This document shows positions 46,948 to 55,566 of a DNA stretch of 64,000 nt, piece by piece (position 1 is the stretch's first letter; every line of letters begins with the position of its first letter). Location of the stretch: positions 421,066 through 485,065 of the forward strand of contig NZ_JASJOR010000003.1 in assembly GCF_030068545.1 (NCBI RefSeq), read 5' to 3'. Made by a program: the position numbers and the translations under genes. Source of the stretch: Xanthocytophaga flava. GTDB lineage: Bacteria; Bacteroidota; Bacteroidia; Cytophagales; 172606-1. Below the pieces are notes generated by a model that saw only the letters and a list, made by a program, of their open reading frames with translations, was not told the DNA's origin and searched no databases.

Positions 46948-47285
46948 GTAGACGCTTGTGCCTACAGTGTGCGGGCAGTGACTTGATTAGTCTTCGTCGG
47001 GTAGTCAGAGACTACCTGCATGCAAAGTCGTATCTGTCCGCCACGACAGAGTCAGAAGACTACACCTAACGACGGTTTATACAGCCTAAATCAAGGCAAA
47101 CATATACCGGATGTGGGGAGCAAAGTGTATTTCTACCACCTTTCTCGTTATCCTCGATGTTCAGAGGGAGGGACTTATCAATGTTGACTAAAAAGGGTGG
47201 TAGCCAAGAGGGCCAGAACCGTTGTTGCTGGTCCTCTTGGCAAGGTATAAAACCGGCCAAAATCATTCATTTACAAATCCACTAA
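46948..47285. other. Structured intergenic DNA with several inverted repeats
   Basis: This 338-base stretch holds closely packed short inverted repeats. Examples are GTAG..CTAC near 46950-46967, TAGTCTTC (46990) with GAAGACTA (47053), GGTAGTC-aga-GACTACC (47002-47018), and GCCAAGAGG (47203-47211) with CCTCTTGGC (47233-47241). A 66-residue open frame on the minus strand (47066-47266) crosses the last hairpin and is not convincing. It lies next to repeat A5. Confidence 0.5.
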
Positions 47286-47520
47286 TCAATAATCAAAATC
47301 CTCGGGATACGTTTCACCTTCAATGAATGTAACACCCATTGGAATAATCGTCTGGATTGGGTTTTCTTCCGGAGTCGGACCGAACTAAATGACGATCAGC
47401 TTCGATCCCATCCGGCTTTTATCTATGGGTTTAAAACACGTAAGCCACACTTTGTAAATGGCAGGCGGAAGCCAGACATTGAGCTCTTCTTCACTGGTAG
47501 GAGTAAACAAAGTTTTTCAT
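47286..47520 (-). pseudogene. Decayed 77-codon gene of unknown function
   Basis: The minus strand has an ATG at 47520 and, after one inserted A in AAAAA near 47512, reads FTPTSEEELNVWLPPAIYK, then KVWLTCFKPIDKSRMGSK. An in-frame TAG at 47385-47387 follows, and the reading resumes FGPTPEENPIQTIIPMGV to FIEGETYPEDFDY and a stop at 47286. The frame therefore carries one frameshift and one nonsense codon, yet the residue composition still looks protein-coding. No family was recognised. It lies just beyond the end of the GH114-like gene on the same strand. Confidence 0.65.
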
Positions 47521-47564
47521 GTAGGATAAGTTATAGACAAAACTAAAGAGGGTGGTTTAGCATC

Positions 47565-48560
47565 TTATTTGTTTTCAAAATAGTCAAAGGCATCTATGAT
47601 ATCGAGATACAAACCATCAAATCCGGCATCCGTTATCTTTTTTACATAGGACTGATCATTTCCATAGATAATGTTTTGCCACTCTTTGTTCCAGTAGTAC
47701 ACTTTATAATTACCTTGCCACTCCGGATTTTCTTTTTCGAGCCAGGCTGGTTTGTTGCTTTTCCAGGTATCATTCCAGTAGTAGCGATAATCTTCTGCTT
47801 CCCCAATACTCATATAGCAGATAACAAGTCGCTTTCCTCCATTCGCTTTTGTCTTTAAAGATTGAATTTCAGTATTCGAAAAGGCAATATCATTGAAGAA
47901 TAAATCCATAATAATGGCATCATAATTAGTGGCTTTCACTGCATCCAGAAAGGCAGCTTTAGAGGTATAGGACGCCGTATTTAATACATACAGGAAATTT
48001 TGGGCTGCTGATAAATTGGTAATATTCTGATTGTTTTCGGCATAGGGTTTTACAGGATAGGCTGGAATATGATCCAGTTCCCGGTGATCTGCCGCAAATG
48101 AAATAAATCCCTTCGCTTTATTTTTAGTATAGGAATCATCCATGTAGGACTGATTTGAACAGTAGTCTGTAACGAGTACCTTTACCTGATGATCTTTGGC
48201 TATGTTCAAAAAAGGAAGCATTTCATTCTGATCTGAAGCTTTGGTGGGTGTATTGTCATTATCATACCCATAAAAAAGGTCTTCCCGGCCTATGCCATCG
48301 ATGGCTGTGATGTATGAAGTAGCTAAAGGGCCCTGTGGCTCACCATTTTGGGTCAGTATCTGATGACCATTTTGAGGGATAATAAGCATGCCTGCTTTTA
48401 TGCTTTTGCTATAAGTACTTATACCTTGTACAAAGTTTCGCATCTCCTGTTTAAAATCAATGCCTGATAGGTCAGCATTGGAGTCACTGAAGTCGTCTTT
48501 TTTGCAGGAAGTGCTTATAAGTAGAGATATTAGTAGAAAATAAAGGAAAGTATATTTCAT
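47565..48560 (-). CDS. GH114-like endo-alpha-1,4-polygalactosaminidase-type lipoprotein
   Basis: A TIM-barrel hydrolase-like protein, 331 residues. The lipoprotein signal is ISLLISTSC (Cys19). Characteristic blocks are YDAIIMDLFFNDIAF, VICYMSIGEAEDYRYYW, KPAWLEKENPEWQGNYKVYYW and GFDGLYLDIIDAFDYFE, which match the TM1410/GH114 family of galactosaminogalactan hydrolases and the 'cysteinyl-tRNA synthetase-like' annotation. The acidic residues Asp and Glu in IGEAEDYR and DIIDAFDYF are candidate catalytic groups. An earlier ATG at 48647 adds 29 basic residues before the signal and is unlikely. The frame is complete. Confidence 0.87.
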   Translation of the reverse strand: MKYTFLYFLLISLLISTSCKKDDFSDSNADLSGIDFKQEMRNFVQGISTYSKSIKAGMLIIPQNGHQILTQNGEPQGPLATSYITAIDGIGREDLFYGYDNDNTPTKASDQNEMLPFLNIAKDHQVKVLVTDYCSNQSYMDDSYTKNKAKGFISFAADHRELDHIPAYPVKPYAENNQNITNLSAAQNFLYVLNTASYTSKAAFLDAVKATNYDAIIMDLFFNDIAFSNTEIQSLKTKANGGKRLVICYMSIGEAEDYRYYWNDTWKSNKPAWLEKENPEWQGNYKVYYWNKEWQNIIYGNDQSYVKKITDAGFDGLYLDIIDAFDYFENK

Positions 48561-48856
48561 AGAAGAAAGGATATGCATGCGTTTACGAAAAAGAATCCTG
48601 CTTTGTTTCTGCTTTTTGCCTAGGGGTACATGGCGCGTGGGAATCATTCTGTCATCTCAAACAGTTATGTATATTCTGCATAAAGGTTAGTATCAGAGGA
48701 TACTTGTGTTAGAAGCAGACAGGCAAAGAAACAAACTAAGCCATTGATTCTGTTTATTTTCCGGGATTGGTCAATAGCAAAAAGGAAGTTATCTTCTGAA
48801 TAGTATAAAAAAGCTTACTGGCATACAGAGTGATTTAGTAGCAGTGATACATAAAA
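48561..48856. other. Gap upstream of the GH114-like gene
   Basis: It is AT-rich with no convincing gene, repeat copy or relic; it should hold the promoter of the minus-strand GH114-like gene. Confidence 0.4.
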
Positions 48857-48888
48857 AGGAAGACAATACTGTATAGTTTTGTCTTCCT
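48857..48888 (-). terminator. Rho-independent terminator of delta-60 gene
   Basis: AGGAAGACAA (48857-48866) and TTGTCTTCCT (48879-48888) form a perfect stem. On the minus strand it is followed by a T run, 22 bases beyond the stop at 48911. Confidence 0.8.
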
Positions 48889-48910
48889 GAATGATCAAAA
48901 GTAATATGTT

Positions 48911-51370
48911 TTAGTTCAGAATCACTCGTTTGGTAACGGTGCCTTGTGAGGTAAGGACTTTTAATACATACAATCCAGATGGAATATTCCCTGTTTGGAC
49001 TTGATAGTAATCTAAATCTTTATGCAGACTTACAGGAACTGCGTTTCCTGAGATGTCATATAATGTCGCTTCTGCCATCTGCCAACCTTGCGGTAAGGTG
49101 ATGTTAAATTGTCCTGTTGCCGGATTAGGATACAAATGAACCAAACTGTTGCCTGATTCTTCCACTCCCAATGGTTTCTCCCCTTTTAGCTTTATTACTC
49201 TTGAATCTTTATAACTTACAAACAAACTATTTCCAGTAGAAAAAATTCTTCGCGTATTGCTAAATCCTTCAGGTACACTAACAATAAAAGTTTTGTCTGG
49301 ATTACCATTATTTTGTAAACAAAGGATGGATTGCTGGAATGCTGGAAAGTTACCCGTTAAAAGCAATCTTCCATCTTCCTGGCGTATAATATCATCCACA
49401 TAACCACCTTCTCCAAGTTCCACTCCAAAAGTATTATCAATTGTTCCATTGGCTTGTAAACGAAGAAGGCCATATTGGACTGTACTGCCTGGTATAAGTA
49501 GACTTCCTGCAAGTATAATATGTCCATCTTTTTGTATTCCTAGTGTGTGAACACCTGGTTTTGATTCATATGGTGTAAAGCTCATATCAACCGAGCCATC
49601 GGCATTAAGACGACTAACATATCCTGGCGTTGAAAAACTACCTGAGCCAGAAACAGTTGTTGCAAACTGTAGAAGAAGTATCTTTCCATCTTCTTGCAAT
49701 ACTATTCTTTCTACTGCTTTTTTTACTGTAGAGCCTCCTTTGAATGCAGGGTCTAGTGTACCATCTGGAAGCAGACGAAGCAGAAACTTGGTAGAATCCC
49801 AGCCATTGGATCGGCTTGATATCAAAATTTTGCCATCTGGCTGGATTGCAATATCACTTAAATTATACCTGGAATCACTCAACTGAAAGGTCGCATCTGT
49901 ACTTCCATCTGGGTTAAGGCGAATGAGTGAGGTGGTGTTTTCTCCATTAAAAGTGCTAAAGTAACCGCCTACCCATATTTTGTCATCAGACTGGACTACA
50001 ATTTTACTAATGCGTTCTTCATTACTACTGCTGGTTCCATCTAATTCTTTTCTGGCTTTAAAATTGATGTCTACCTGACCATCTGGTAGTAAACGGGTGA
50101 GAGCGAATTGTGCTTTGTTGTTAGCCGTTGCAAAGCTACCGCCAACCAGTACTTTGCCATCTGATTGTTGGTTAATCGTTTCTATTAATCCATCTCTCTC
50201 TGTTTTAAAAGGAAAAGAGGAGTCTATTTTTCCATCTGTACCTTTAAGTCGGACAAGTCCCGTTTGAATAGTCCCGTTATAAGAAAGAGATGTTCCTCCT
50301 GTCAGAATATCCCCATTGCTTTGCTGTACTACTATAGGAATAGCATACTGTGAACCACTGCTAACTTCAAAGGATTTATCCAGCTTTCCATCAGGCATAA
50401 AGCGTACAATTTGTCCACTTCCATATCCTACAGAGTTAGAAATAGGGCGCCAGATGGAGGCTATGATTCTATTATCAGATTGGATAGCAATGGCAGAAAC
50501 ATTGAATGATGTATTATTTTCATTTTCTGCCTTGAATGTATAATCTATTGAGCCATCTGCTTCTAGTCGGATGAGACTCCCATAGTATCCGAACAGCATT
50601 TTTCCATCATTTTGTAAGGCAATAGTGGCTACCTGGTCACCTATGGCGTCATTTGTCTTAAAAGTAGCATCCACACTGCCATCTTTATTAAGTCTAATCA
50701 GGTGAATTCTGGATACGTTCTCAGAATCAGGATAATCTATATCTCCAACAATAATTATTTTTTCATCTGCTTGAATATAAATTTCATTGATATAAATGAA
50801 GTTTATATTCGCTATAGTAAATGAGGGATCAATTTTACCATCGGGAAGGAAACGATTAAGTTTTGCACGATAACTACTTTTATAATAGGTATGCGTACCT
50901 ACCAGCATTTTATTATCTTTTTGAATTGCAAAAGATTTTCCTGTGATAAAGTTACATGGAATGGTTGTTTTGTAGGTCGAGTTTAAAGAGCCATCCGAAT
51001 TTAAGATATGAAATTGAAGGAGCGGCTGACTGGGTTCATCCCGTAATATATCTGTCAAAACAATTTTTCCATCCTGACGCAATTGCATGGATTGATATCC
51101 TTCAATTTCTTTTGCAAGTTGGAACGTATTGTCGATGCTTCCATTTGCATCTAATCGTATAAGCTCTTTAACAGGTATATCATTAAGATAAGTGAAGAAG
51201 CCTGAGATCAGAATTTTCTGGTCAGGCTGCAGCATGATAGACCTGACACTAGTAGTATATTCCTTTGTGAGAAGAGGTGTAAATGTGCTGTCAGGTGTAT
51301 ATGTCTGCGCAGATACCGTACTATAACTTAACCAGATAAGAATTACAAAAATTTGTAGGAGTTGTTTCAT
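48911..51370 (-). CDS. Secreted delta-60-repeat protein with T9SS sorting domain
   Basis: An 819-residue exported protein with a signal peptide (MKQLLQIFVILIWLSYSTVSAQ). About thirteen delta-60 repeats run from residue 28 to about 730, each resembling RLNPDGSTDATFQ, then xIAIQPDGKILISG. The last 75 residues are a type A sorting domain (VHLYPNPATGQFNITLPQG, PSGLYVLKVLTSQGT). It is exported by the type IX system and attached to the surface; the repeats probably form a propeller or a solenoid of unknown target. A T9SS sister protein is at 39526. A terminator follows at 48857-48888. Confidence 0.93.
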   Translation of the reverse strand: MKQLLQIFVILIWLSYSTVSAQTYTPDSTFTPLLTKEYTTSVRSIMLQPDQKILISGFFTYLNDIPVKELIRLDANGSIDNTFQLAKEIEGYQSMQLRQDGKIVLTDILRDEPSQPLLQFHILNSDGSLNSTYKTTIPCNFITGKSFAIQKDNKMLVGTHTYYKSSYRAKLNRFLPDGKIDPSFTIANINFIYINEIYIQADEKIIIVGDIDYPDSENVSRIHLIRLNKDGSVDATFKTNDAIGDQVATIALQNDGKMLFGYYGSLIRLEADGSIDYTFKAENENNTSFNVSAIAIQSDNRIIASIWRPISNSVGYGSGQIVRFMPDGKLDKSFEVSSGSQYAIPIVVQQSNGDILTGGTSLSYNGTIQTGLVRLKGTDGKIDSSFPFKTERDGLIETINQQSDGKVLVGGSFATANNKAQFALTRLLPDGQVDINFKARKELDGTSSSNEERISKIVVQSDDKIWVGGYFSTFNGENTTSLIRLNPDGSTDATFQLSDSRYNLSDIAIQPDGKILISSRSNGWDSTKFLLRLLPDGTLDPAFKGGSTVKKAVERIVLQEDGKILLLQFATTVSGSGSFSTPGYVSRLNADGSVDMSFTPYESKPGVHTLGIQKDGHIILAGSLLIPGSTVQYGLLRLQANGTIDNTFGVELGEGGYVDDIIRQEDGRLLLTGNFPAFQQSILCLQNNGNPDKTFIVSVPEGFSNTRRIFSTGNSLFVSYKDSRVIKLKGEKPLGVEESGNSLVHLYPNPATGQFNITLPQGWQMAEATLYDISGNAVPVSLHKDLDYYQVQTGNIPSGLYVLKVLTSQGTVTKRVILN

Positions 51371-52020
51371 GTATGATTGATTATAAATAAATGCTAAGCC
51401 TGGCTTTACTAGTTTTCTTTTATTAATACTGTACTATATTCATACTATCTCATAGATACTTAAATCTTATATGAAGTAACTAACAAAATGATATTATTCC
51501 TGCAAATGTATACTAACTACAGGATCTTATTAAAAAGTATTTTCTGATACTTTCTAAAGATCTCATACAGAAGTATTGTTGCTATAGAAGTTGTCTATTA
51601 TATTTTTTTAATGACACCACCAACAGATTTTGGAGCAAAAATGAGCCTATGTGAAGTTTGCTTTCATTCCGCAAAGCTATCAACTCGACTGCTCTTCTAG
51701 AATAGGGTATGGCTTGAACGCATACAGCCATGAATGCATCGAGGTGCGTTTTCCTCAGTTCACCCTGTAGAAGACCTATTCGGACAAAATGCTTTTCATT
51801 ATCATCGTGATGGGGTTGTTTATGTTTTCTGCAACGAGTGCGAAAATAATGGGTGTAATCGGAGTGTCTCATGTGTTAATCAGGAAAGATTACCACGAGT
51901 GTAGACTGGAAATTTCCACCAAAAAAGACAGGTGTCATTTGGTAATAAATCAGGATAGTTACCTTCAAAACATGTTCAGTATATACAAATGCTTTCAATC
52001 ATTTAATTGTATATCATCCT
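51371..52020. other. 650-base gap without a convincing gene
   Basis: Divergent promoters of the delta-60 gene and the gene at 52021 must lie here. Two open frames (51582-51872 minus and 51789-52112 plus) overlap each other, have no start support and match nothing I know. No family A, B or C copy was seen. The middle (51600-51900) is less AT-rich than its surroundings and could be a worn relic, but I could not identify it. Confidence 0.4.
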
Positions 52021-52737
52021 ATGCGAATTTTTATTCTACTTGGTTTCCTGTTTTGTTCATCACTGGTTTTTGGTCAAAATTTGATTTTATATGGAAAAGT
52101 TGGTGGATATGATTCAGGACAAGGTAACAAAGTCTATTATGCCAGTAAGGGTAAAGCGTTTAATGAAAAAGAGTTTATTGTTTTTAATTCCACTCGTTCG
52201 TATTCTCTGAAGTTACCTATAAAGAAACTAGAGCAGGAAAAGATTCAAACACTTGTATTCTCTCTTGATCCTAAAGTTGATGCAAGTAAAAGAGGTGCCT
52301 GTATATATGAAGTTCATGTAGGTGAAATCATAAAATCAGAAGTATTTAAATCCAGGAAATCCATTGAAGTAAAATCCGATCTGTTAATAGAGCATAACTG
52401 TATAAGTTCAATAGCAGAGCATGACACAAAATTTGAAGGAGGTGGAGAATTTGTAGGTTCTTACCAGATGATCATCGGTGATACCACAGAGTCTATTGAG
52501 CTAAAAAGTAATTATGAATATAGGTCTTCTTTAGATAAAAAGCCCAAAGATCAGCTCACTATAGAATCAGGTACCTGGTCTTATGATTCAAATACATTGA
52601 GGTTTACGGTTTATGTAAGAGCAAATGAGCTTTTTGGAATCTCTGTACTCACAGAGAAAACATATGAGTTCAACGTGAAAAAGGATGGAGAAAAACTGAG
52701 TTTTGAATCAGCTATGGGAAAGTTGAAAAAACTTTAA
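52021..52737 (+). CDS. Secreted protein of unknown function
   Basis: A 238-residue protein with a signal peptide (MRIFILLGFLFCSSLVFGQ). The mature part has alternating beta strands with two cysteines (GACIYEV and EHNCISS) that could form a disulfide, and the lipocalin-like ending ELFGISVLTEKTYEFNVKKDG. No domain was recognised. It has a strong terminator directly after it and stands alone. Confidence 0.7.
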   Translation: MRIFILLGFLFCSSLVFGQNLILYGKVGGYDSGQGNKVYYASKGKAFNEKEFIVFNSTRSYSLKLPIKKLEQEKIQTLVFSLDPKVDASKRGACIYEVHVGEIIKSEVFKSRKSIEVKSDLLIEHNCISSIAEHDTKFEGGGEFVGSYQMIIGDTTESIELKSNYEYRSSLDKKPKDQLTIESGTWSYDSNTLRFTVYVRANELFGISVLTEKTYEFNVKKDGEKLSFESAMGKLKKL

Positions 52738-52763
52738 TTAGTGGACAAAAAAGTATAGTAAAG

Positions 52764-52799
52764 AAAGGCCATGAAAACATGCGTTTTCATGGCCTTTTT
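52764..52799 (+). terminator. Rho-independent terminator
   Basis: AAAGGCCATGAAAAC and GTTTTCATGGCCTTT form a 15-base perfect stem with a four-base loop and a T run. It lies 27 bases beyond the stop of the gene at 52021 and can also work on the minus strand for the gene at 53017. Confidence 0.9.
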
Positions 52800-53016
52800 G
52801 CGTCTTGTAACTAGTGACCTGAAAAGACCGTTTTGGGGTCACTACTTTTATATGTATATAAGCTTACATTGGTACACTATATCTTGAAATCCTTAAAACG
52901 CATTTACAAAGAGTGTAATGAGTATCTGTCAGGTCTAATCCCTCTTTACTTTACAATAAGCAAGGGATTATATTTAGGCTAACTAATAACTACGGCTTGG
53001 ATCGGATGCTTACGAC

Positions 53017-53355
53017 TTATCTGTGTTTTATAGTCAATATCAGATATACCGCACTAAGTGCATTACTAAATAAAGTCATTATCACTATCGCTTTAAATGC
53101 CATTTTTAATCGACTTTGTTCAGTTATATTTTTAGATTGGACACTGTATAACACAAACATTAAGGTATAGAGTAGATTTAGGAAAAGAAGATAAATGACT
53201 AAAAACGGAAACATGAAAAAGTTCACGCTGGCACTGTTCAAAAGACGCATGATTACCAGGCAAACCAAGCCACTACTAATAGAATAGATATTGAAGAACT
53301 TACGTTGTTTCTCCCACCAACGTAAAGCATCTTTATTGTAGAGATCACTAATCAT
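53017..53355 (-). CDS. Small membrane protein, unknown function
   Basis: A 112-residue protein with three hydrophobic helices (about 22-40, 44-70 and 88-108) and the polar start MISDLYNKDALRWWEKQRKF. No motif was recognised. It is divergent from the AraC regulator gene, with 160 bases between the starts. Confidence 0.6.
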   Translation of the reverse strand: MISDLYNKDALRWWEKQRKFFNIYSISSGLVCLVIMRLLNSASVNFFMFPFLVIYLLFLNLLYTLMFVLYSVQSKNITEQSRLKMAFKAIVIMTLFSNALSAVYLILTIKHR

Positions 53356-53515
53356 TATTTTAATTTTAAGCTTTGTTACTCATCATGGATGTTCTTTCCA
53401 AAAGGCTATAAAGGAACATTTTTTGTTGGGTGTAATCACATATATTGCTGCAATACCCGGAACTAGTAAAGGTATTTCAGGTGTATACATGTTAACAACT
53501 AGTAAAACAGTGAAA

Positions 53516-54319
53516 ATGATAAACCATATTTCAATACAGCCAGAAAATATATTTTTGCGAAAGTTTGTTACAGAATTTGTGATTCTCGAAACAGAAAACG
53601 GACAAACACTACATAAAGAATTTGTTCCTAAAAATGGAATGGTTTGGGCTCTTACCAATTTGCCTGTTACTATTCACAACTCACAATTCCGCAATTTTCT
53701 GATTGGCATTCAAACGGAACCTCTACCCATGAAATGGGAGAAAGGTAAAGGAGTTTTTGTCAGGTTTTCTCCCTATGGAATGAGTCGATTTACCACTATT
53801 CAAATGGATAAATTCGCAAATACCATTATTGAAAGTGATTCTGTATGGGGTAACAAAGCAAACGAATTGAACCACTGTTTACTATCTCATACGAATTTAA
53901 AAGAAAACATATCCCTTATTGAAGATTTTTTAATAGCACGTGTCAGAAAGCCTTCAGACATAGAGCAGGCTATTTTTGATATGGTTGACGCATGGGATTT
54001 AAATGATGATTTATCGATCACTGAATTGAAACAAACCATTCCATTAAGTAATCGACAATTAGAACGTAAATTCAAACAACTGATAGGCGTCAATATTCAA
54101 TCATACAGAAGAATTAGCCGTTTCCAAAAAGCATTTAAGCAGATGCAATTTGAATATAACACCCTAACTGACGTGGGTTACAATTCGGGCTATTTTGACC
54201 AGTCTCATTTTTCAAGAGATTTTAAATTCTTCACGAACTATAGACCAAACCATTTTTTTGAAAAAGCCGATTTTTACCGCCAACTAAATAAACTAATCCG
54301 CACCAGTTCAGCCGTTTAG
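53516..54319 (+). CDS. AraC family transcription regulator
   Basis: A 267-residue DNA-binding regulator. The N-terminal 150 residues are the variable sensor part. The C-terminal HTH_18 domain (about 165-258) has the two helix-turn-helix units, with LSITELKQTIPLSNRQLERKFKQLIGVNIQSYRRI and the conserved YNSGYFDQSHFSRDFK then YRPNHFF. The upstream in-frame ATG at 53423 gives 31 more residues that look non-coding; 53516 is preferred. It is followed directly by an SDR gene on the same strand, which it probably regulates. The gene pair has low GC, like much of the region. Confidence 0.9.
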   Translation: MINHISIQPENIFLRKFVTEFVILETENGQTLHKEFVPKNGMVWALTNLPVTIHNSQFRNFLIGIQTEPLPMKWEKGKGVFVRFSPYGMSRFTTIQMDKFANTIIESDSVWGNKANELNHCLLSHTNLKENISLIEDFLIARVRKPSDIEQAIFDMVDAWDLNDDLSITELKQTIPLSNRQLERKFKQLIGVNIQSYRRISRFQKAFKQMQFEYNTLTDVGYNSGYFDQSHFSRDFKFFTNYRPNHFFEKADFYRQLNKLIRTSSAV

Positions 54320-54389
54320 CAAGATGTCGCTAGTGTACAATTTTTTCAGTCAGGCAATAGTCAACTTTGCAGTGAAAAACTATATTTAT

Positions 54390-55280
54390 ATGGCTGAAAA
54401 GATAATTGTAATGACAGGCGGCACTTCGGGATTTGGTGCTATTACCTCCAAAAAACTCCTGCAAGAACCGGGAACTCGCTTAATTTTAGGCACTAGAAAT
54501 AAGCGCATTGCAGGTGCAGAACACTTGCCTTTAAACTTAAAAAGCGTACGATCAGTCAAGGAATTTTCCTCTGCTGTAATTTCAACGATTGAAAACAAAA
54601 AAATTGACGTACTGATTTGCAATGCAGGAATAAGCATTCCAACTGTGGACACTAAAACGGAAGATGGGTTTGAAACCACATTTGCAGTCAATCATTTAGC
54701 CCATTTTTTGTTGATTGACTTACTGAAACTAAATCTTGCAGATAATGCTAAAATTATTTTAACGACAAGTGGTACACACAATCCTGACGAAGGCTCTCGT
54801 GTCGCTCCACCAAAACACGCAAACATCTATTGGTTAGCATACCCCGAAAAAGATGAAACGCTTGATGAAAAGGATAAAATTAATGCCGAAAGGGCTTATG
54901 CTTCTTCTAAATTATGCAATCTGCTAACTGCAAGGTATATCAATACGCTTACAGGAAATTGGGAAGGAATTGCTTATGACCCGGGACCGACTCCAGGAAC
55001 AGGACTGACGCAAAATCTTGGTATCTTCCGTCGCATTCTTTGGAAACTATTTTCGATTTCATTTTTAAGAAAACGGGTGTTTCCAAAATCGAATAGTATT
55101 GAGGATGCCGGCAAAGCACTGGCTGACATTGCACTTGGTAAAATAAGTATACCTGCGGGGAAAGAATATGCTGCATTGAGAGCAGGAAAAATGACCTTTC
55201 CTTTGCCTTCCGAACTTGCTCAAAAAGATGAAGTAATGGAGAAAGTATGGAATGATAGTAAAGAGATTTTAAATCTTTGA
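54390..55280 (+). CDS. Short-chain dehydrogenase/reductase
   Basis: An NAD(P)-dependent oxidoreductase, 296 residues. The glycine-rich cofactor motif is TGGTSGFG, NAG is in LICNAGIS, the catalytic Ser is in TTSGTHNP and the Tyr/Lys pair is YASSK. The substrate is unknown; the length and the Trp/Asp-rich middle loop resemble retinol dehydrogenase-like SDRs. An earlier in-frame ATG at 54324 lies five bases after the AraC stop, but the start at 54390 gives the normal MAEKIIVMTGG start. It sits in one unit with the AraC gene. Confidence 0.92.
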   Translation: MAEKIIVMTGGTSGFGAITSKKLLQEPGTRLILGTRNKRIAGAEHLPLNLKSVRSVKEFSSAVISTIENKKIDVLICNAGISIPTVDTKTEDGFETTFAVNHLAHFLLIDLLKLNLADNAKIILTTSGTHNPDEGSRVAPPKHANIYWLAYPEKDETLDEKDKINAERAYASSKLCNLLTARYINTLTGNWEGIAYDPGPTPGTGLTQNLGIFRRILWKLFSISFLRKRVFPKSNSIEDAGKALADIALGKISIPAGKEYAALRAGKMTFPLPSELAQKDEVMEKVWNDSKEILNL

Positions 55281-55307
55281 AAGAAGAAAATACCAGTCTT
55301 TACCATT

Positions 55308-55414
55308 GTATAAGCGTAATGCGGGCTGAATAGCTAAATTGAGTATGTTGGCATTTAGCAAAGTTTACTGTGGGCGGTTAATGAATCGCTCCGAAATCCG
55401 CACTGCGCTTATAC
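55308..55414. repeat. Imperfect long inverted repeat after the SDR gene
   Basis: GTATAAGCG-taa-TGCGG (55308-55324) pairs with CCGCA-ctg-CGCTTATAC (55398-55414), leaving a three-base bulge. A further pair GCTAAAT..ATTTAGC is in the middle (55333-55360). It is followed by GACCGTTAGGGGCAAC. The layout recalls integron attC folds, but the matching left-hand box is missing. Confidence 0.55.
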
Positions 55415-55566
55415 TTGACCGTTAGGGGCAACCAAGAGAAATATTTATTACCACTGGTTTATTACCTCTTGTCGTGTGACGGATTACTTTTGTGTGAAAA
55501 AGGTTATTGACTCAATAGACCTGATTGAGCTAAATTGGTGACTCCAAACTTTTCTAAAGTAAGAGT

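Noticed and set aside
47066..47266. 66-residue open frame, minus strand
   Set aside because: It crosses a 9-base hairpin and other inverted repeats; no homologous family recognised.
51582..51872. 96-residue open frame, minus strand
   Set aside because: It overlaps another frame (51789-52112), has no recognisable domain and no start context.
55308..55435. Possible integron attC site
   Set aside because: The right box CCGTTAGGG is close, but the matching left box is missing and no integrase was seen. It is kept only as an inverted repeat.
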